In this document: positions 1-19,659 of the stretch, piece by piece
Layout: each line of letters starts with the position of its first letter
How positions within the stretch are numbered: position 1 is the first letter of the stretch
From: Lagopus muta
Lineage: Eukaryota; Chordata; Aves; Galliformes; Phasianidae
Assembly (NCBI RefSeq): GCF_023343835.1
Contig: NC_064443.1
Span: 5,022,001-5,086,000 of the forward strand
DNA length: 64,000 bases
Direction of reading: 5' to 3'
Program-made: the position numbers and the translations under genes
Notes under the pieces: model-generated
Seen by the model: the letters and a program-made list of their open reading frames with translations, nothing else
The model's database searches: none
What the model was told of the DNA's origin: nothing

Positions 1-1179
1 AGGAAAATTTATGCAGGTCTTTATTTAAGAATTATTTAAGAGTGTAGCTATTTAAGAAAATATTCTGTGATTGTGCCCTTGAAATAGTAAGGGTAGAGAT
101 TCTAGGAGAACCAATGCATGAAAATGAAGGAAGAAGGGAGAAAAATCTTCTGAAGTGTCTTCGCTTGAGTTAATGTGGCTAATGTAACCTTGAATTTATT
201 TTTCTGCACACATTGCAAGGAATGTCTCTCTTCTATGGTGCTATTAATACACATTGTCCACTCAGGGTTGCTTACTGCCTAAGTTCTTGTGACTTTCACC
301 ATGTGATCAGAAGAGTTAAGCTGTTGTTAAACAAAGTGCTGAAAAAAGCTTCTTAACTTCTACAGATTTTTTGTTATGAAAACCACACAGAACACAATGA
401 TGTGATTTAGATTCTGCTTTCTTAGGGTGAGCATTTTAATGTTAACTCTTGGTGCCAAGGAGCTTGACTGCTGACTTCTGTAGCTATAGGCATTTCTGCT
501 GCCTACTTGCATGAATCTTGCACCTCCCTAGGATTCTAAAGCACTGATGTGACCAATGTTACATGTGACCAATGAAGTTTATTGTAAAAACTTGTATTAT
601 TAAAACTTGCATTAGTTTTTTTCCATAGTGAAGATAGAGCCACCTAACAGATCCTAGCTAGGAATGGGTTAGAATTTGGATCGTGCTACAAAATGACAGA
701 AATGCATTATGAGATGAGAAGAAAGTGAATTATGTGGGTGATGACTTGTGATCATATTTAATTGACTACACTGTAACCAGTATTCCTGTAGCCACTGACA
801 TTTACAGAACAGAGTCACTTCGCATGCCCACGTGACCCTGTGCTGTTTAGAACATCAGTTGTTTCTCCAGGACACTTGGACTCTAACATATCTCCCAAAT
901 GAACACTGTTACAGCATAATAATTCTTTACATTTTGCTTAGACAACTCTAACAACAAGGGTTACAGTAAAGGTGTGTTACTGATGCTGAGGATTTAACTG
1001 AGAAGTTTAAGTGTTGAAAAAGCTTTAGAAATAGGAGACAAGTCAAAGGAGCTCTAGCTGCAGTTGTTGGAGGGCTGCTGTGCTGCTGTGGAGAAAACTG
1101 AGGTTAAAGCTGGAGCATACTGCTTTAAGTTACTCTCAAATACACTTGATACACATTTTCCTTTGCTAAACAGTTATAG
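1..1179 (+). other. ISY1 intron sequence at window edge
   Basis: This is presumed ISY1 intron, because the exon starting at 1180 needs an upstream exon supplying one base of a split codon. I see no exon, RNA gene or recognisable repeat in it. The TAG acceptor at 1177-1179 and a CAG at 1171-1173 form a tandem acceptor pair at its 3' end. Confidence 0.6.
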
Positions 1180-3994
1180 CAGAAGCAGTGGAAAAATGGA
1201 AGATGGAGAGAGAGGCAAGACTTGCGAGAGGTGATGAGGAGGAGGAGGAAGATGAGGAGGAAGCAAATATCTACGCTGTTGATGATGAGGTATGTGATGG
1301 CTATGGGATGTTACTTTTTTCTGTCTTCTGTGCTGCCTCCTTCAAAGAAGAGTTATTTCACTGAAAACCTTTCTGCTGTGCTGAGTTCTGCCTAACTTCC
1401 TGTTCAGTTGTCCTGTTTAGTAATAGATGAGTATGTTTGGTTTAAGTTTAGAGAGTGATGAAAGCTGGTGGCTAAGAAAGGTGTTTTGCTCGAATGAAAA
1501 ATAGCAAACAGCTTAGACCTTGTTATGACTACCTGTCATTGCCTGGACTGCTGGTATTTGTAACATTAACAGTGCAATGTTGAGTCATGCTTCTAAGTAC
1601 GATCTACACAGGGTTTTTTCATACTTGAATTCTAATACAAGGTTTTGCTGATGGTGCAGTCATTGCTGTGACATGGTTTTGGTTCTTTATTTCCCCTGCA
1701 CCCAAAGGTAGTTTAAAGAGCATTCCTAATGCTCTCTGAGTTTTGTGAAAGGGATATGGAACCAGTTCCTGCATCTCAGTTCCTACCTAAGTTGGTTTGT
1801 TGCTAGAATAACAAAGGTAGCCCGTAAGTTAAACCTGGTCATTCCTTCAGTGTCTTGTGTTGTTTGTATTGTCTCATGGTTCATAAGCCCAGCTCTCAGG
1901 TGTAAGAATGAAACAGTGCAGTTACACAGAAATGGAAAATGGTATGTTATTTTTGAGACATGGACTTTCTTCTTGATAGCTTAGCTCTTCTTTTGTTTAT
2001 AGATGTGCTATGGCAGCCAGAGACATGTGGAAAAGGGGGGGATGGTGGCTTTATGTTCGTGTTACTTCCACAGAAGAGAAAAAACTGTATGAAGAACAAA
2101 AGCAGCAGTCCTGAAAACGTAAAACAGCATGAGATCCGAATGTGATGCTTGATATGTTCTGTTGTTGTTTGGTCCTATACACCTCCATCCTGCATTTGTG
2201 TATCTGCATCCATTTTCTGTCTAGCTCCTTCTTGCAGAACTGTGTGACTTCTTCAGAAAGCAAACTTGATGTGGCTTCTTTGTTATTTATTTATTTTTTT
2301 CAGTCTGATGAGGAAGGTGGCAAAGAAAAAGAAGGTGAAGAAGGCCAACAGAAATTTATTGCACATGTTCCAGTGCCGTCTCAACAGGAGGTAAGACATT
2401 AGAAAACTGAACTGCAGGGATATGCTCCTGCAATTTTATTCTGTATCTGTTTAGTGCTCTTGCAAATGCTATGAAATTGACCAGAAAGAAAAAAGGTACC
2501 ACTGCTATATCCATCTTCATCAGAGAGTTGCCAAAAGTGTCGTGTTGCATAACACTACAACACATTCACACTTGTCATAGAATCGTAAAATTCTGGGAGA
2601 ACTAGACCTGGATGTAGTACTCCAGGTCGGGTCTCATAAGAGCAGCATAGAGGGGGAGAATAACTTCCCTTCTAACCACATTTCTATGAATGCAACCCGG
2701 GATATGACTGGTTTTCTGGGCTGCAAGAATATGTTGCCAGCTGCTGTTCAGTTTTCTGTCCACCAGTACTTAATGTCCTTTTCCACAGGACTACTCTTGC
2801 TCCCTTCATTGTCCAGCTTGTGTCATGCAGCCAATATTTGTGTTGGAGATTGCCCTAACCCATGTGCAGGACCTTGCATTTAGCCTTATGAATTTCACAA
2901 GGTTTGCACAGGCCTACCTCTCAATCCTGACAGACCTGGATGGCATCTCATCCAGCACCACTCCACTTGGTGTTGATAGCAAACTTGCTGAGGTGCACTC
3001 AGTCATGGTTGCTTATGATCAGTTATTTATCAGTTATGATAAGGATAACCCTGGATTCCCACTAAATCTTTACCGTGCTTTTCTACTACTGGTCTAACTA
3101 TTTTTTTCAATTTAGCAATTAGTTCTAAATTGCAGTTTGCTCTCACTTACCTAAAATGATTTGGATGGCTTGACTTTGAGTGACAGTTATGGACTGAAAT
3201 AGCTCTAGGATATATATTGCATTAACCATGACAGGTAGCTTGATATGTAACAGTCAGGAACATTCAGGAGTTAGATATGTGTTGGTAGGTATGCCTTGAT
3301 GTCACTCAGATGGCTTGTGGTGTTTTACCACCTACTGTCATCTTGTTAGATCACAATGCTGTATTCTGCTGTGAAGTCATGATTCTGTACCTTCAGCAAA
3401 ATATTTTTAATGGGTTGTCAAAACTGTGAAGAGAGAAACGCTGATTGAAAACATTGCTTTCTGACTGATGTTCTCTAAATGAAGAGAGCGTAACAGACTG
3501 AAGACTGGTTTTGACTTAACCATTGATTTACACAGCAGTCTCTCCTTGTTAGGCAGTAGTTAATTCAGTCTTTTTTTGAAGTGTCAAATCATTCCATGCC
3601 TGTGGGATTTTGCATTCTGGATTCTGAACTACAATTGCAGCTAACTTCCTCATAGAAAAGGGGAGGGGCAGAGATTTGAAATAAAGACATCCATTGTGTT
3701 GCTTGTTTTGACTGCAATGAACATTTGAATATTAAAGATGAAATTGCTGATTCATCTCTGTTCCACTAATTTGTAATAGCACAGGCCTCTGTCACTGCTT
3801 CTTTTGCATTTCTCTCTTAATAGCTGGGCATTCTTGGTTTCAGCATCTGAGTTAAGCTGAATGTTTTCATGTTTTTATATTTGCAGATTGAGGAAGCTCT
3901 TGTACGGAGAAAGAAGATGGAGCTTCTTCAGAAGTATGCTAGTGAAACTCTGATGGCACAGAGTGAAGAAGCAAAAAGACTTCTAGGATTGTAA
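1180..3994 (+). CDS. ISY1: ISY1 splicing factor, C-terminal exons (5' partial)
   Basis: Three exons encode the C-terminal third of ISY1, a component of the spliceosomal NineTeen/XAB2 complex that acts in the nucleus. The exons are 1180-1289, 2304-2390 and 3887-3994 (TAA stop). All have AG acceptors and good GT donors (gtatgt, gtaaga), and the phases join exactly. The first reads AEAVEKWKMEREARLARG followed by an acidic E/D run; the second contains KFIAHVPVPSQQE; the last contains EALVRRKKMELLQKYASET and ends in KRLLGL. These match the end of human ISY1 as I know it, except for a few substitutions (for example a final L for Y). The earlier exons lie upstream of position 1. The first exon could also start at 1174, because a second AG lies 6 bases upstream in the same phase. 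The intron between 2391 and 3886 carries a CR1 copy. Identification is very secure; the exact 3' UTR end is not. Confidence 0.96.
2576..3090 (-). mobile_element. CR1 LINE fragment, antisense, internally deleted
   Basis: The segment starts with the reverse complement of the CR1 3' terminus (atagaatcgtaaaattctg). It then jumps directly to internal CR1 sequence (gtactccaggtcgggtctc, agagcagcatagagggggag) and continues through the stretches matching 'gcaggaccttgcattt' and 'ctggatggcatctcatcc'. The roughly 300-400 bp normally between these parts is missing, so the copy has an internal deletion. It lies in the ISY1 intron in the opposite orientation to the gene. The open frames over it at 2686-3097 are shadows of the LINE. 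Confidence 0.85.
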
Positions 3995-5440
3995 CATTGC
4001 ACGAGTATGTCCTGTAGTTCTATAATCTGTCCTAAAGCAACAGTTTCTTCTATTCCAGCAGCAACAAGTTTAAGCTCTGAAAGTCCTCTGAACAGAAAGA
4101 GTAAGCTGTGATTAAGTTAGTGTTTTCTACAAAAGGGAGAACACCCTTTTTGTTTTATCTGCTAGGATGGCTTGATTTTGGTGCTGAGAAAGATCATGCC
4201 TAGTTTAACTTGATCTCTGCATCTTCAGTAAACAGTCTTCAGTCCTTTCACTTTGTGTGTCTATGCAGTGGTGCCTCTTACAGGTAGAGCAGCAAGCCAA
4301 GTCACTTATAAGCAGTGACAGAAATCTGACTGATGGTTCTGCCATTCTGTATCCTAACTGTAAGTGTACACGTTTTTCTCGTGTTGAATTTAGCTGACCT
4401 GAGTCCAGAAGTAACTTCCTCTCTGATGCCTGGTTAGTTTACCAGAATAGCCTAGGACCTGTTTCAAAATGACTCGATGGGCAGACCTTACGATTGGCTT
4501 TGAAGGTAATTTGCTTCTTTATGTAAACATGTCTAAATTTGTTGCCATTTTTATGGTTTATAGCCATGTTTGTGTGAATTGCCTGAGTGCTGGATATTTC
4601 AGCAGCCATTGTAAATACTTGCATCTTTACAATACCTTGTTCAAATATTTTTAGTAAAATTTTTGTACAGACCGATGTCTTGCTTCATTCTGGCTTAAGG
4701 ATCATTTTCTCCTTAATCACCATGAAAGAATGGGATCATGAAGTGAGACATGCAGTGATTTGCAGTTGTGCACCCCTGCTGCTCACAGCCTATGTGTAGT
4801 GGTAAGAGACAGCACAGTAGAGGACCTGCTTAGGGTCTTACAGTGACCCACGCGGTTGTATGGGTCTGAATGAAGGGAACTTCAAACTGTACAGCCAAGG
4901 AGCAGAAGTGCTATCTATGGAATATAGTGTTTAACAGCTAACCGTGCCAGGGAGCTACAGAGTTACTAATTGCTTTTAATTTTGATTTCTGTTTTATTTC
5001 TATTTCTAATTTAGCTCTGTTGCTACAAAGCAGCAAGCTAGTAAGTTTCTGACTGATTTGGTGTGCTTTGAGTTGCACTGTGCATCTTTCTGACGTTGTT
5101 CTTTGGTTTTTGCTGCCCCTTGAGTAACGGTTTCTGGTCTCGTTTTTATAAAGTCAGTGCACTTGATCTGCAGGCTGTTTGTACTGTTGTGGAAGACAAC
5201 ATTTTTTCCCAGAGATTCTTCCCTGAAATATCTGGCCACCAAAGATGAAACAACAGGCTCCTCCCATGTTGGCTCAGGCCCATGGACTGGCAGTACTGGA
5301 TCACAGCAGTGTACTTCACCTATGGTGAAGTTCAGTGTGTGCAAGCTGCCCAGCACTAAGCCACTGAGTTCCTGGAGCTTACTATGTTGGCAGGCAGCCT
5401 TTAAGTCCTTATCATTGGTCAACAAACCACAGTATGACAA
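3995..5440 (+). other. ISY1 3' UTR and flank
   Basis: This follows the ISY1 stop codon without a further exon. No canonical AATAAA is evident in the first 1.5 kb. The first ones downstream are at 5564-5569 and 5777-5782, just after the CR1 tail, so the transcript could use a variant signal earlier or run about 1.6-1.8 kb. Nothing else recognisable. Confidence 0.4.
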
Positions 5441-5454
5441 AAAGGGGAACCTTT

Positions 5455-5553
5455 GTAGGTTCCCTACCTGGTGTATGGAACCTGCTTTGGCAGGGGGGTT
5501 GGACTCAATGATCTCTGGAGGTCCCTTCCAACCCCTACAGTTCTGTGATTCTC
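5455..5553 (+). mobile_element. CR1 LINE 3' end, sense
   Basis: The typical 3' end of CR1 is visible: 'ctttggcaggggggttgga', then 'atgatctctggaggtccc', 'ttccaacccctacagttctg' and 'tgattct'. It is a severely 5'-truncated copy and supplies sequence to the open frames seen here on both strands. The element ends just before an AATAAA-like hexamer at 5564-5569. Confidence 0.88.
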
Positions 5554-6560
5554 TGAAATATAAAATAAAAAGCAAACTGGAACTGCCTAATGGGCTTGCC
5601 AAAAAGGCAGTTAGAGTTAAAGCTCGCTTGTAAACCGCCCCTTTGCAACCATGCTTCTAGTAGGCTGTATTTTTTGTTGTTCAGTACAATGACTTTTTCT
5701 TCTGGTGGAAGAGTAGTTGTAAGAAAAATGCAAAACTTGTTATGCTCTGCAGATAACCAAGCTAGACTTAGCGGGGAATAAACCCACTAGATGGGAGTTT
5801 ATGCACACCTGTGGTTGATTCTTCTGTCACCATAAGCATGAAAGAAAAGGGACAGACAGAGATTTGGGACAAAGTAATGAGAAGTGGCATAAAAATGAAT
5901 ATACAGGAAGAATGAGGAAAAGTTTAAAACAAGATAGTAATTGTATTCATGTTCGAAAGAGTAGCTGACAGCTCTGAGCAGGACCAATGTAATGGGACAG
6001 AAGTTGTTGAAGCAAATGCTTATTTCCACTGACCAACACAGAAATGGAATATATATATATAAAAACGCAGTGTGGAGCTGTGCAGTGCAAGCTGCCAAAC
6101 ACTGCAGCACTGCATGGGGAATGTTCTTCAGCATGTCTGAGCCAACAAATAGTGCCGTAGTCATTTCTCAGCAGTGACCTCTAGCAATACCTGCATAGTG
6201 CTGGCTTTGCAGGCTGTTAGGCTGCTGGCAAGTTGCTGTAGCCACGAACCTGAACTAGCAGTTTGGCTTGGTGAACGGAATGGTGCACAGGCTCTGCGCT
6301 AACTGCTGCTTTGGGTGTGCAGCTGGACTTAGAGATGTGGATGTAGTGGGCTTCTAACTACCACTGGTGCAGCAGCTCAGCTTTGACTGTGCCTGGGTGA
6401 TGATGATCGCTGTGTGTGTGTGATCATGTGCTTTTGTGTTGTGGAGTTCTGCGTTGTGCAGGATCTCGGCCCAGACCGTGAAGGAATGATCTCTGTAGTG
6501 CTTGAGTTGCTCTGTTCACCACAGCGCTCTGCTCATGCTGTTGTGTTTCAGAAACGCACT
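5554..6560. other. ISY1-HDHD5 intergenic DNA
   Basis: No gene recognised. It contains an AATAAA at 5777-5782, a short TA run near 6051-6060, and a short perfect stem at about 6082-6116 (tgcagtgc pairing with gcactgca). Several open frames of 60-120 codons have no recognisable motif and no codon pattern that supports translation. Confidence 0.5.
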
Positions 6561-7084
6561 GGCTTTGTTTCATTCCTGCCACCCGCTGCATCAGAGCCGT
6601 GTGGGCCCCGGAGCTCCGTTTGTCCCTTCAATCTGAGGGATTGGTGGGAAGAACGGCTCAGGGTGCGGTGCCGGGACTGAGCGGATCTGCTTGACGCGCG
6701 TTAGCCGACAGCACTGCGGGGTACCCAGCCCCTGGTAGCGCTGTTTGGCTCCTCGCGTTTCAGTCCAGTCGCCGGGAAGTGCCGCGATGTCGGTCCTGCA
6801 TCCGAGGTACCGCAGTGCCCCGTACAGATGCGATGTGCTTCTTTTTCGAAGGGCGGTGACCCCGAAGCGCCGGAACGCGTGCCGCTGTTGTTACAGAAGA
6901 GACGCGCCGTTCCCGGTGGAGTTGCCGCGCCGTGCCGCTGTTTCCCGTGGCGGTGGCCGCGGTTCTGCCGGCGTCGTGCGGGCGGCGTCCCCGCGGCTCG
7001 GGGCGGGGCGGGGCCTTCCGCGGGGCGGGGCCGGGCTTTGAAGCCGGGGCGGCGGCGGTGCCCGGCCGCTCGTGCAGTTCCGCC

Positions 7085-16142
<9,058 letters not shown>

Positions 16143-18270
16143 CATGACATGATTTCTTCAGGACTGCTTAATGTTACACTTGTCTTCCCCAAAACTGTGC
16201 TTTAAAATCATGCCACAAACTGCTTTTTTTTTTTTTTAAACGTGAAAGTAGATTAATGTGCTTAATATACTTAGTATAAGACTATATAAATTAAAAAAAA
16301 TCTGTTTAAAATACTTTAAGATTATATAAGTATAAACAATACTTTAAAAGTATTTCAAACTAATTTATTGCTTTAGCTGTTCTTTATTTGGATGTTATTC
16401 ATTATTTTAGGTATTCCAGTAGTTATTTTTCATAATTGCTTATGTTTTATCGGTCCTTAAATTCCTGTGTGACCACTCATTCTTTTCTTTCTTGAAAGAT
16501 TTACCTTCTAGTTATTGGAGGTTTTTGATAGTGAGACTGGGTCAATCACATAATTACAAATTGTTTGATATAGAGCACAGTAAGTATTCTGCAAAAGATG
16601 AGCATTCTTTCAAATATGTTGCTTCACATAAGAGTTGAATTCGAGAATATTCTGTCTCTGTACTCACTCAGATGGAACCATGCAGCCTTTCTTTTTATCT
16701 GTTTTCCAATGCATCTGGACCTGCATTGCTGCTATGCTCTGACACGTAAACCCTTAAAAGAAACGCCAGTATAAGCTGATGAAAGCTGAGTTGTTAACAG
16801 AAATTTTGGAACTCCTGCTAACTGAACAGTCATACAGGGAAAGCAGCAAATAGTGAGTGTCCTATGTGGTGTAACACCTGGCCTTTTTGTAGTTGCCTTT
16901 TTATTTGCACTTCTGTGGGTAATTTTGGAAATTGTTTTGGGCATTTCACCTGGGCATCTCCACGGAATGAGTGACTGCTATTTGGGCAAAAAGTGCCTAC
17001 TAGTTTACTTGAAGCTTTGTACCACTGTGGTAGCTGACTGCCCTTGAGTGTAATATGCTTTGTCTTGTGTCAATGTTATGTGTTTGGTTCATGGATTTTT
17101 ATAATTGTTCATTTTTTTAAAAAACTTATTTTTATAAAGTACTTCTAACCATTTTAATCCAAAAGATGTATTTGAAAATGTCTTCTGTGTTGGTTATAAC
17201 ACACTGAGATAACACTTGAGATAAGCTGTGTGTCTGTCCCATATTGCTTGGAAAACATAAGTCAATTAAATGCTTAAAAATGAAGTCAACTTACATGGAA
17301 GTAGCATGTAAAATCACCTTAGGACTAGTGAGGTGTGGGATCTGTTTTGTTTCAGAAATAAGAAATGGTACAACAAATCTGAGAGTCTTCCAGAGTTCTT
17401 GCAGAAGCAGAATGCTGCCTTACAAACATTCTCAGCTGGTGGGGTAAGGAGAAATGATGTCCTGGCCAACTTCTATGCTGCTTATTATCCTGAAATCCAA
17501 ATCTGAGTACTCTTCATGTCATGAAGAGAACAACAGTGCTGCCATTAAGTCAGGCTTTTGTTGTGTTTTCTGTTTGCATGCCACTCCAGTCACTTCCACT
17601 ACTGTCAGGATTGTTGATTAATTCACTCATGTTTCGTAAGTAGCTTTCAACATACCTTGCTGGATGCAGGGTTTTAAGTTTAAGGACACTGTTCCAAATA
17701 TTGTATTTTGTTTTTATTCACTGGAAAACTATTACAGCAGTCCATTCTTACCTTTCTTACTTTTGCAGCAAGTGAATGTGTCTGTTTCTTTCTCTCTTTT
17801 CTGTAATATGCCAACTACTTACGAAGCATGCCAAATGTTTTTAAGTAAAGAATGTTAAGGTTTTGTAAGACGTCAGGATAACCAGAGTTGTGTTGTTTCA
17901 GTATTGAAGCACATTGCTGAATTCTTTCTTACTGGAACCCATTTCAGACTTTCAGTGAAGCAAGAAATAAAAACGTGGAAGTTGATGAAGAAGGCACTGT
18001 TCAATTTTTCTCCTTTTATTCCCCCCCAGATATGCATGAACATTTCAGCATCAGTTGTCATTTATCTGTCAGCACAAAACAAAATATAGGCAGTTGGTGC
18101 CACGGATGATGAACAAAGATGACCTATATATTGGAATTACTGTAAAACTTGAAAGAACTATTGGCATACTAAAGCAGTGGCCACAGCGTGCTAGCTAGCT
18201 AGGCTTGTTCCATGTTGTACAAGTGAAGATGCTACATTGGCAGACTTCTCCTTTGAATGTTGTATCTTGT
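16143..18270 (+). other. HDHD5 3' UTR and downstream flank
   Basis: AT-rich sequence follows the HDHD5 stop. Candidate polyadenylation hexamers include ATTAAA near 16289 and AATAAA at 17966-17971; I cannot tell which is used. No further exon of HDHD5 is expected, since the last exon ends with the family's normal C-terminal region. Confidence 0.4.
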
Positions 18271-18286
18271 TAACTCAAGAAGTGGT

Positions 18287-18440
18287 GCAGGTGAGATTTT
18301 CCTCCAGCGTGTCATAGAGCATTGCATCAGAGTCAATAATGCAATGTACCAATGTAACACTGTCTGTTAGAAATGATGCTTTAACGTGGTAAATTGGTAC
18401 ATTGGTAAATGAGTTAAATGTGGAACTCTGTAGAAGAAAT
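18287..18440 (-). other. Candidate minus-strand exon, unrecognised
   Basis: On the minus strand an acceptor-like tttcttctacag precedes about 50 open codons that end in a TGA. The peptide includes VKASFLTDSVTLVHC and DAMLYDTLEENLT. I do not recognise it. The same DNA contains an imperfect inverted repeat, so the open frame may be fortuitous. It lies downstream, in minus-strand direction, of the candidate exon at 18645-18877, but the phases do not show a clean coding join. Confidence 0.2.
18335..18412 (+). repeat. Imperfect inverted repeat / hairpin
   Basis: The arms around aatgtaccaatgtaacac (18343-18360) and gtggtaaattggtacatt (about 18387-18403) pair over about 19 positions with two mismatches, leaving a loop of roughly 25 nt. 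The uninterrupted core is aatgtaccaat / attggtacatt. The fold is the size of a microRNA precursor, but nothing here proves transcription. Confidence 0.55.
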
Positions 18441-18644
18441 GTTTCCATTACTTGAAAGGTAATGCGTAAAGTGAAAACCAGCATGGTAAAATGTTCTGTC
18501 TAACCAGTGAAGTGCGAGATGAATGAATATCAGGTTTGTTGAGAGAAGTCTCAAACTGTGTTAACTTTTTCTCTCTTTGATTATCCTCCTACATGGATTT
18601 TCACTTGTATTCTTTTGATGTGTTTTGAGCTTCAGTGCTTACCT

Positions 18645-18875
18645 CACTGAAATCGGCAGCACGTCCCACGTGTTGTGTTTGGCTGCACTGCTGGGTGTGA
18701 CAGCACTTCTTTCAAGGCTAAAATGTCCTGTTGGAAATGCAGGTGGCCCGAGATGCTCCGGAGTAACGCAGTGAAGTCACTGTTAGCAAATGCTGGGGGT
18801 TGTGGTGAAGTTTCCGTCGTTAGAACTTGTCCTTCATTTCTGCACTGGTGGCATTTTCTACATTCGAGCATTTTC

Positions 18876-18909
<34 letters not shown>
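18645..18909 (-). other. Candidate minus-strand exon next to 31-nt A tract
   Basis: On the plus strand, 18879-18909 is a run of 31 A. Read on the minus strand this is a long poly-T followed by acag, an ideal acceptor, then an open frame of about 77 codons (starting KMLECRKCHQCRNEG; including FTALLRSISGHLHFQQ). A TGA lies 4-5 bases before a strong donor-like gtaagc. Two CxxC-like cysteine pairs are visible near the start. I do not recognise the peptide. The alternative reading is a plus-strand retrocopy with a poly-A tail, but there is no AATAAA before the A run. Either is possible. Confidence 0.3.
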
Positions 18910-18911
<2 letters not shown>

Positions 18912-19189
18912 CTCCAAAGCAACCTCTGAAGAATAAGTCCCGTGCTTTTTACTAATGTGAATTTGCAGTATTTTAAACTCCTGTCATGTATGCTCTTCAG
19001 TTTCGTATCTTTTTCTTTGGGAGTATTTTTGAGGAATTTAAGGAGTTAAAGTTTGAGGAGTGTGATGCTTAAAACACATTTTAAGATATTTCTCCATCCA
19101 TATATTTAAAAAAACAAAACCAAACCAAAGCTTGATTTAAAATAAAACATATGTCGCATCTTGGAACTCTTAAATGTCAAGAAAGGAAC

Positions 19190-19620
19190 CATCGGCTTTG
19201 CAGCACGCCTGCACTTTTGAGCTGGGTGCCGTGCGCCTGTCGGTACCGCTGGCTGTGGGTTAATCGCGCTTCCCGGTGCAGCTGTGAGAGCCGCCTCAGC
19301 AGAGGGGCTGCGCTGCCCTCGCGCGCCATGCCCTGCCCAGCCGTGCTGGCGCTGCAGGCGGGCCGCGGGGGGGCGCTGTCCGCCATGTTGGCTGCCCGCC
19401 ATGTTGAGTTACCTCAGAGGGGCGGTGGGGCCGGGTGTGGGGAGGCGGTGCGGTGGAGGACTGATAGTCTCTTCTCCATGCTTTTATTCGTTCAAGTAGT
19501 AGCTACCGCCCTCACGCGTTCTCCGAGATCCAGGGTATTTCAAGTTCATCCTCGTGGACCAAACCCCATGTTGTTAAGTGGTAAGTTGGTAAAATGCTGC
19601 AAAAATGGCGGGTGCCAGGA
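19190..19620. promoter_or_regulatory. Orphan CpG-island promoter with three YY1-type motifs
   Basis: A GC-rich island in otherwise AT-rich DNA contains GCCATGTT at 19382-19389 and 19398-19405 and AAAATGGCGGG at 19602-19612. These are YY1 core motifs, a class often found just downstream of transcription starts and overlapping start codons. The first two, read on the minus strand as AACATGGCGG, contain ATG codons opening frames leftwards (19402 and 19386; the latter begins MADSAPPRPACSAS and runs 69 codons). The third is oriented rightwards. A strong donor, aagtg|gtaagt, at 19580/19581 ends a plus-strand open segment. The island looks like a bidirectional promoter, but no known gene is attached to it. 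Confidence 0.6.
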
Positions 19621-19659
19621 TACTGTCATCCTCTCATCCACTCTTGATTTCAAATGAAT

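Noticed and set aside
2686-3097. Frames of 65 and 90 codons
   Set aside because: They lie in the antisense CR1 of the ISY1 intron.
5006-5633. Overlapping frames of 198 codons (-) and 158 codons (+)
   Set aside because: Their distal part is a CR1 3' end, and neither has a recognisable motif. Antiparallel open frames of similar length argue for chance.
6082-6116. Short perfect stem (tgcagtgc / gcactgca)
   Set aside because: An 8-bp stem is too short to support an RNA gene.
18355-18366. Identity to the first 12 nt of miR-200a/141
   Set aside because: The matching bases are in the loop of the hairpin, not in a stem, and the rest of the mature sequence differs. The known miR-200 loci are elsewhere.
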